Made by a program: the position numbers and the translations under genes. DNA of 64,000 bases, from contig JAHQIW010007084.1 of the NCBI GenBank assembly GCA_019055375.1, positions 94,560 to 158,559 on the forward strand, read 5' to 3'. This DNA comes from Parelaphostrongylus tenuis. Its lineage: Eukaryota; Nematoda; Chromadorea; Rhabditida; Metastrongylidae. Positions 60,101 through 64,000 of the stretch are shown piece after piece (the stretch's first letter is position 1; each line of letters starts with the position of its first letter). The notes below the pieces were generated by a model that was given only the letters and a program-made list of their open reading frames with translations, did no database searches and was not told the origin of the DNA.

Positions 60101-60251
60101 CACTAATGGAGTACTCAATAATTGGAAAAACTTTCTCGGACTTCGACGAAATCGTACCTTTTTTCGTAATATCTTGTTACCGTGCTCCCATCCACCTATC
60201 ATTTATGAAAGTGATGGACAATCGGAGTTTGAAGACTTTGATATTGTATAA
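52935..60251 (+). CDS. ZDHHC16-like DHHC palmitoyltransferase
   Basis: Exons: 52,935-53,042; 53,876-53,955; 54,415-54,529; 55,760-55,836; 55,920-56,076; (one not found); 59,839-59,985; 60,054-60,251. Phases agree throughout. The seven exons give about 293 residues. Residues 37-58 (LVYIVYIITVFLTFISFAII) and 66-86 form two membrane helices. The Cys-rich domain has CDRC, then HHCSICKRC (120-128) and GMDHHCIWINQCVGSHNHRH with the acyl-accepting Cys at 136. Helices 3 and 4 follow, and the C terminus GVLNNWKNFLGL plus NILLPCSHPP matches ZDHHC16. The human protein is about 377 residues; the stretch after helix 3 (about 35 residues) is missing here and may be a further exon in the 56.1-59.8 kb intron. 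These enzymes S-acylate proteins at ER/Golgi membranes. Confidence 0.92.
53139..53854. mobile_element. Short mariner-type element in intron 1 of the ZDHHC16 gene
   Basis: Inverted ends of about 55 bases (GTTCTGGCACTAGAGCAATA left; TATCGCTCTAGTGCCAAAAT right). The interior keeps one transposase scrap in the plus orientation, KLFAKFKAGENNLQDQSRSG (about 53,536-53,595), the mariner HTH-linker. A TTA microsatellite interrupts it at 53,280-53,310. Its right end lies only about 21 bases upstream of exon 2. Confidence 0.85.
54030..54171. repeat. TA-rich minisatellite
   Basis: Imperfect ATATGTACATATATATA units ending in a pure TA run (54,141-54,171), directly followed by a SINE. Confidence 0.9.
54182..54353 (+). 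mobile_element. 3'-truncated SINE in intron 2 of the ZDHHC16 gene
   Basis: Head GAGCGCAAATGGCCAAGTGG, B box GGATCGAACTC, body to AAGCAGCATTGGCCTGATAC, then it stops. It ends about 60 bases before exon 3. Confidence 0.85.
56179..56480 (+). mobile_element. tRNA-derived SINE
   Basis: Full-length, moderately eroded: B box GGTTCAGTCTC, body CAGCACTGATTTGATACAGC, tail TTTATCCTTTATCC. It follows ZDHHC16 exon 5 by about 100 bases. Confidence 0.85.
57785..58077 (-). mobile_element. tRNA-derived SINE, antisense
   Basis: From 58,077 on the minus strand: GAGCGCATGGGCGCAGTGGT, a B box shortened by a small deletion, then all body blocks down to the tail at 57,785. Confidence 0.85.
58235..58880 (+). repeat. 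Dispersed repeat A
   Basis: GGACAAGAATTATTTATATG, TTCGAAAGCTCAAATCTCTG, CGCTGGAAGCACGAAAAGCG, AGTATCAGAGTCATGCG and TTTCTTTCAAAACGGAG run in order. The 3' block CTTACGCTATCGAGTGATTA recurs near 55,290 and 49,390. Confidence 0.7.
59536..59793 (-). CDS. Coding-like open frame antisense in a ZDHHC16 intron
   Basis: The minus-strand frame is open for 86 codons from about 59,793 to a TAA at 59,536. It is rich in Ser, Asn, Glu and Leu and includes NQVLDSEADVSSSLDIENSK and NDMFKELQTTLPAINNEY. There is no in-frame ATG before position 59,600 and no clear acceptor. It resembles the acidic helical tail of a retroelement or host protein, but I cannot name a family. It ends 46 bases from exon 59,839 on the other strand. 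Confidence 0.3.
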
Positions 60252-61788
60252 AAGTTGGAATCTTCTGTTAAACAATCATGTGAGCTTCAATAACATATCT
60301 AATCTCTGCTAAAAAAAAAACAAGAATTTCTGGATTTGGCAATGCATGAATTAGAGCACCCATAATATGGGATAATATCACAGCAAGGATGGTGAGATAG
60401 GAGGAAACTTAGAATCTCTGTTGGGCCTTGAGACCTCCTTTACCATTACGGATGTTCATGTCAACGAAGCCGTTGCTTTGCTTTTTTTAGCTATGTTTCT
60501 GCCCTATCGGCGCTATTACTTAGTAAAATAGTAATGACATGTAGAGCACAAATCGGCATTGAGCTAACTTATACTAAATTTTATAGGAGGTGAAATACAA
60601 AGTTGTGAAGCATAGCACAAGAATGCTGCGTTATGAGCAAAGTGAGGGCATCAGTTGGTCTTTCCAACCCTCGAATATCTATATATTAGCCGGATATAAT
60701 GCCAATTTGCGCTTTCCAGACTTTCCGCGTTTGCTTGATCACTGATATCACTATTAAGTTCAAAAATATCTAAGAGAAAGGTAAGTAAGGGTTGACGTGC
60801 GTGAACCTTTGATGAAGAGAATCACTGGTTCAAAACCTACTAGAGTTTCTAGCTTTGCCAGTATCTTAGCATTCTTGTGAATGTATTTGACATCGTGTAC
60901 TTTCTTGTAGAAGGAATGGGTACTATCTAGGAGTTGAAATTTAGAGTAGTATTCTCATACTATTTTGCTGATTTCAAATTAATAACGTTATTCAGTTTTC
61001 TTGCATAAAATATTGGAGAATGTCGGTAGAATCAAATGTAAGCTTTTTAGGAGATGCATAATCTTTACAACAGTTTGGCACTTTGAGCATATAAATTTAA
61101 AAGTTGCAGTTTGATAGTTTAGCTCAATTTGTAACAGTAAATTGACATTTTAGCTTATGTTTAACGATAATCGAGGTTGTGAGAAGCAATGTGAGTTCAA
61201 AGAAGTGGTTTTTTGATTTACAAGGAAGTTGGGGAGTTCCTAATATTTCATAGACGCATAAACCATGGAAGTGTTTGGAAATCAATGTTTTCGTTTTTTT
61301 ATGACGAGTTAGACGTATGAATTAATTTTTTTTTTTGAATGATTAGTCCATTAGTAGTTAAGCATTCTTTTGCATTCAGTGTGTGGAAAGGAGACGATTC
61401 CGTTATACGAAATTAGGAGCAACTATTTCATATGTTAGTAGCGGTATCAATTTGGCATAACTTCCATTGAATTCAACAGCAATAACAAGTAAGTGAGCTT
61501 CCGCTATTTTTGAATCCCCTCTACAGTTCAAAAGAAAAGCATATTTTTCGAAAATCTCCCTAAGTTATTGACATCACATACACGAGGGACCTTAGTCCTG
61601 CGTTTACGAAGTGATGTCCTCAGTTGTGCAGAAGGTGGACTAAATACAGACCAATTGCAATCTTAGATACGTGTGATGATGTGCAAGTAGTAGATTTAGG
61701 GTATGTGTACAACAACCTCTTCTTGCTACCACGATGCATTCGCATATTCATTTGCACGATTATGTACCTAATTATTAAAATTGAAATT
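60252..61788. other. Downstream of the ZDHHC16 gene; no gene recognised
   Basis: AT-rich sequence with no open frame above 60 codons. An A-run follows the stop codon at 60,310. No canonical AATAAA was identified close by. Confidence 0.45.
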
Positions 61789-62050
61789 GGAGCACATGTG
61801 CCGCAGTGGTTAAGGGTGTTCTGCTTTACATTCATGGTCGATGGGTCGATCTCGCGCTCATGGGGTCACCAAGACTTTCATACCTTCGGCGTAGGTAAAT
61901 TGGTACTAGATTTGTCTGGGATAATAGCAGCACTGACTCGATACGTTGGTAAACCATTGCGAGCCATTGTAAAGCCCAATTACGCATTCAGTCACCTCAA
62001 ACTCAAACATCAAACTAAAGATAGAATGCATGGCACATCCTTTGAAGGCA
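61789..62050 (+). mobile_element. tRNA-derived SINE, 3' end eroded
   Basis: GGAGCACATGTGCCGCAGTG head, GGTCGATCTCGCGCTCATGG, then AGCAGCACTGACTCGATACG and GAATGCATGGCACATCC. An apparent 189-codon frame through this region is a chance frame in the SINE. Confidence 0.85.
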
Positions 62051-63431
62051 ATGGCTTGGAATTGTTCAGGTATAAGGGTCGTGTGTCTTGCACGTCGGTT
62101 CCAAAATTCTGCAGTAAAGTGATAGAAAAAAAGATAGAAAGGCGTCAGTGGTCTTTTTCAACAAATGGGCATATCGAAGACATCGCTTTCTAGACGTGTG
62201 TGTTATTATGGATAAAAAGGATGAAGGTTTTGAGTTGATGAATCATTGGGATATGCTGCTTCTTTCGACTTCATCAAGCATGGTTGAATGTGGTTAGATG
62301 CATATTCGTCTGTATAATAACTTTATACGCCTACCGATCAATCAGGTCAATGCTAATATAATCTCAAACAACTCTGCTACCAATTTGCCGAGTCAGGAAG
62401 CGTAGAGTGCTCGGTGATTTCTTGGCGCGATATCAAATCAACAACCAAGATGTATCTTGGAGGGCACCTTCTAAACATTGCTCTACAACCGGTCGCCTCG
62501 AGATATGATATACAAGGAGGGAATTGTTTGAGAGCAAAAATGGTGGCGAAGAGAAGACATTCGTTAAAACAAACTTGATGATATACTCTCCACTGGCGAA
62601 CTGAAGAAACGGTCTTTGAGATACAAAGATAGACCATTATTGCCCTAGGGAGTCTTTGATGTCTATTATCAAAGGTTAAGTTATGAATGGGATGAAGTTG
62701 AGACATTCTATTGCTAATGAACTTGAGATTGTATCACAAAAAATTCTAAGCGCAGATTTTTTACATGATTATCACTGTCTAAGGCTGATCAGAGGGAATT
62801 TCTGAAGAACCTCGAGAGACGTCGCATGGAGTGGAACGATCAGGACCAGGAAACTTCTTGAGTTATTTTAATAATCACGAAGACACTAGAGGTCCTTCAC
62901 AGTGCATCATTGCCCTCTTAACGTTGAACATTGGACGTGGGGGCCTACTGTTGAAGTGTACTACCGTAACGCACAACACATCGTTGTAAATCAAAGAATC
63001 TAACTTACTGAAACCGATGTTCTTCCCAAATTTCTCCGTTGATTCAGATTGTCCGCTTCTCTTTTGATTTTTCACAGGAAGAAGAAGCGACATGCGACGA
63101 TCTTAAGGTGTTTCCAAGCTGAAGATTATGTCTACATTCCTTATCAGTATATTAGTTAGCCTTCATACGCGTTACTGTCAGAAAGGAGGGCTGCACGATA
63201 TGAGAAATATCGTATCATAACTAACAAACTAATTCTAAAAGTGAGCATAAGTAACTGAACGACTTGGGGGTTCATGCCGGCGTCAAAAGCACTACGACGT
63301 CAGGTAGAATACCCATATCCGTTTTTGGAGTGACTGAGGTATTATATGCATCTTAAACTGATGATTAACAGTCGACAGTGCTAGCACTTTCCTTTTCTGA
63401 GTCGTACATTCACTTGTATACAGGTAGCTAG
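62051..63431. other. No gene recognised; possible decayed element
   Basis: A minus frame of 109 codons (62,377-62,706) and one of 72 codons (62,875-63,093) are unrecognised. A 30-base exon-like segment GAAGAAGAAGCGACATGCGA and on follows tttttcacag at 63,078 and ends before gtgttt, with no partner. Confidence 0.35.
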
Positions 63432-63727
63432 GAGCGCGTGTGACGCAGTGTGTTAGAAGTGCTCTGCGTCGTACAAAAGGTCTGGTTCGATCTCGCGCTC
63501 ACAGTTCATCAAACTATCCATTGCTGCAGGGTCGCTAATTTGGTACTAGACTGATGCCAGACTTGTCTGAGAGGATAAGCAGCACAGACTCGATATAGTG
63601 CCAGGCCACCGCGAGTCATTATAAAGGCTATATATGCTTCCAATCACCTCAAGCCAGAGTAAAAATTGGAGGGGAATGCATAGTGGATCCCACAGGAATT
63701 GATGAACGCCGAAAGCTTTATCCTTCA
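63432..63727 (+). mobile_element. tRNA-derived SINE
   Basis: GAGCGCGTGTGACGCAGTGT head, GGTTCGATCTCGCGCTC B box, body and tail in full. Confidence 0.9.
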
Positions 63728-63819
63728 TAATCTATACATTGCTATTCACTAAATAATTATTTAAAGGTTCTGTTCTGTTAAACGGCGCTAAATGGACGTT
63801 CTACCCCCATTTGCTAGAC

Positions 63820-64000
63820 AGGAATTCTCCATAGGAGTGTTAGTAATCATTCGAAAGCTGAAGTTAGCTTGAGCCTATGTGATTGGCTTTTCAAAACATC
63901 CCTTTCATAACGCTGTGGCATCCAAAATCAAATTATGTTTGACATTCGCCGTGCGCCTTCATTTCTATCAAGTGTATAATTCGCTGGAAACACGAAAAGC
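63820..64000 (+). repeat. Dispersed repeat A, cut by the window end
   Basis: CTCCATAGGAGTGTTAGTAA, CATTCGAAAGCTGAAG and TCGCTGGAAACACGAAAAGC are in repeat A order. Confidence 0.7.

Noticed and set aside
61624..62193. Longest open frame in the window (189 codons, plus strand)
   Set aside because: Most of it runs through a tRNA-derived SINE copy; the protein mirrors translated SINE blocks and has no family motif.
1..64000. CRISPR arrays, bacterial operons or prophage
   Set aside because: No regularly spaced repeats and no prokaryotic gene layout; intron-exon structure shows that the DNA is eukaryotic.

Overview
This window looks like nuclear DNA of a nematode, most likely a strongylid (hookworm-like) clade V worm. 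The reasons are AT-rich sequence, short exons split by long introns, TTTTCAG-type splice acceptors, and dense decayed mariner, RTE, Penelope-like and tRNA-derived repeats. The identification rests on gene structure and repeat style, not on a species marker. No bacterial-type operons are present.

Three host genes could be rebuilt exon by exon. (1) A two-exon NHLH/HEN1-type bHLH factor (hlh-15 type) lies at 40,070-42,166 on +. (2) A thirteen-exon TRAPPC12-like TPR protein lies at 42,424-51,794 on -. (3) A ZDHHC16-like DHHC palmitoyltransferase lies at 52,935-60,251 on +, with one internal segment not found. hlh-15 and the TRAPPC12 gene converge, with only about 260 bases between their stop codons. 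The TRAPPC12 and ZDHHC16 genes diverge from a shared 1.1-kb upstream region. No functional link between the three is evident; one is a neuronal transcription factor and two are secretory-pathway or membrane genes.

Bases 1-40,000 contain no gene I could identify. They hold candidate exons of unknown genes (3.5-4.0 kb and 6.4-6.8 kb), a GC-rich block (9.3-10.9 kb) beside a local duplication, and many broken mobile elements: mariner (15.9, 22.6, 27.9, 33.3, 36.6 kb), RTE-type LINEs (14.3-15.0, 27.3, 29.4-31.4, 32.6 kb), a Penelope-like GIY-YIG remnant (21.7-22.1 kb) and a piggyBac fragment (34.9-35.2 kb). About a dozen copies of one roughly 300-base tRNA-derived SINE are scattered over both strands.

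The most unusual signal is a set of hammerhead self-cleaving ribozyme motifs in small repeats. One, at 5,690-5,757 on -, has every core base I can check. Another at 8,724-8,766 has perfect stem I but one core change. A tandem pair sits at 4.66-5.02 kb and decayed copies near 49.5 and 49.85 kb. Also notable are head-to-head tRNA-like hairpins in TRAPPC12 introns, two mariner copies with the same internal deletion, and a 133-base tandem duplication that doubles a coding-like exon.
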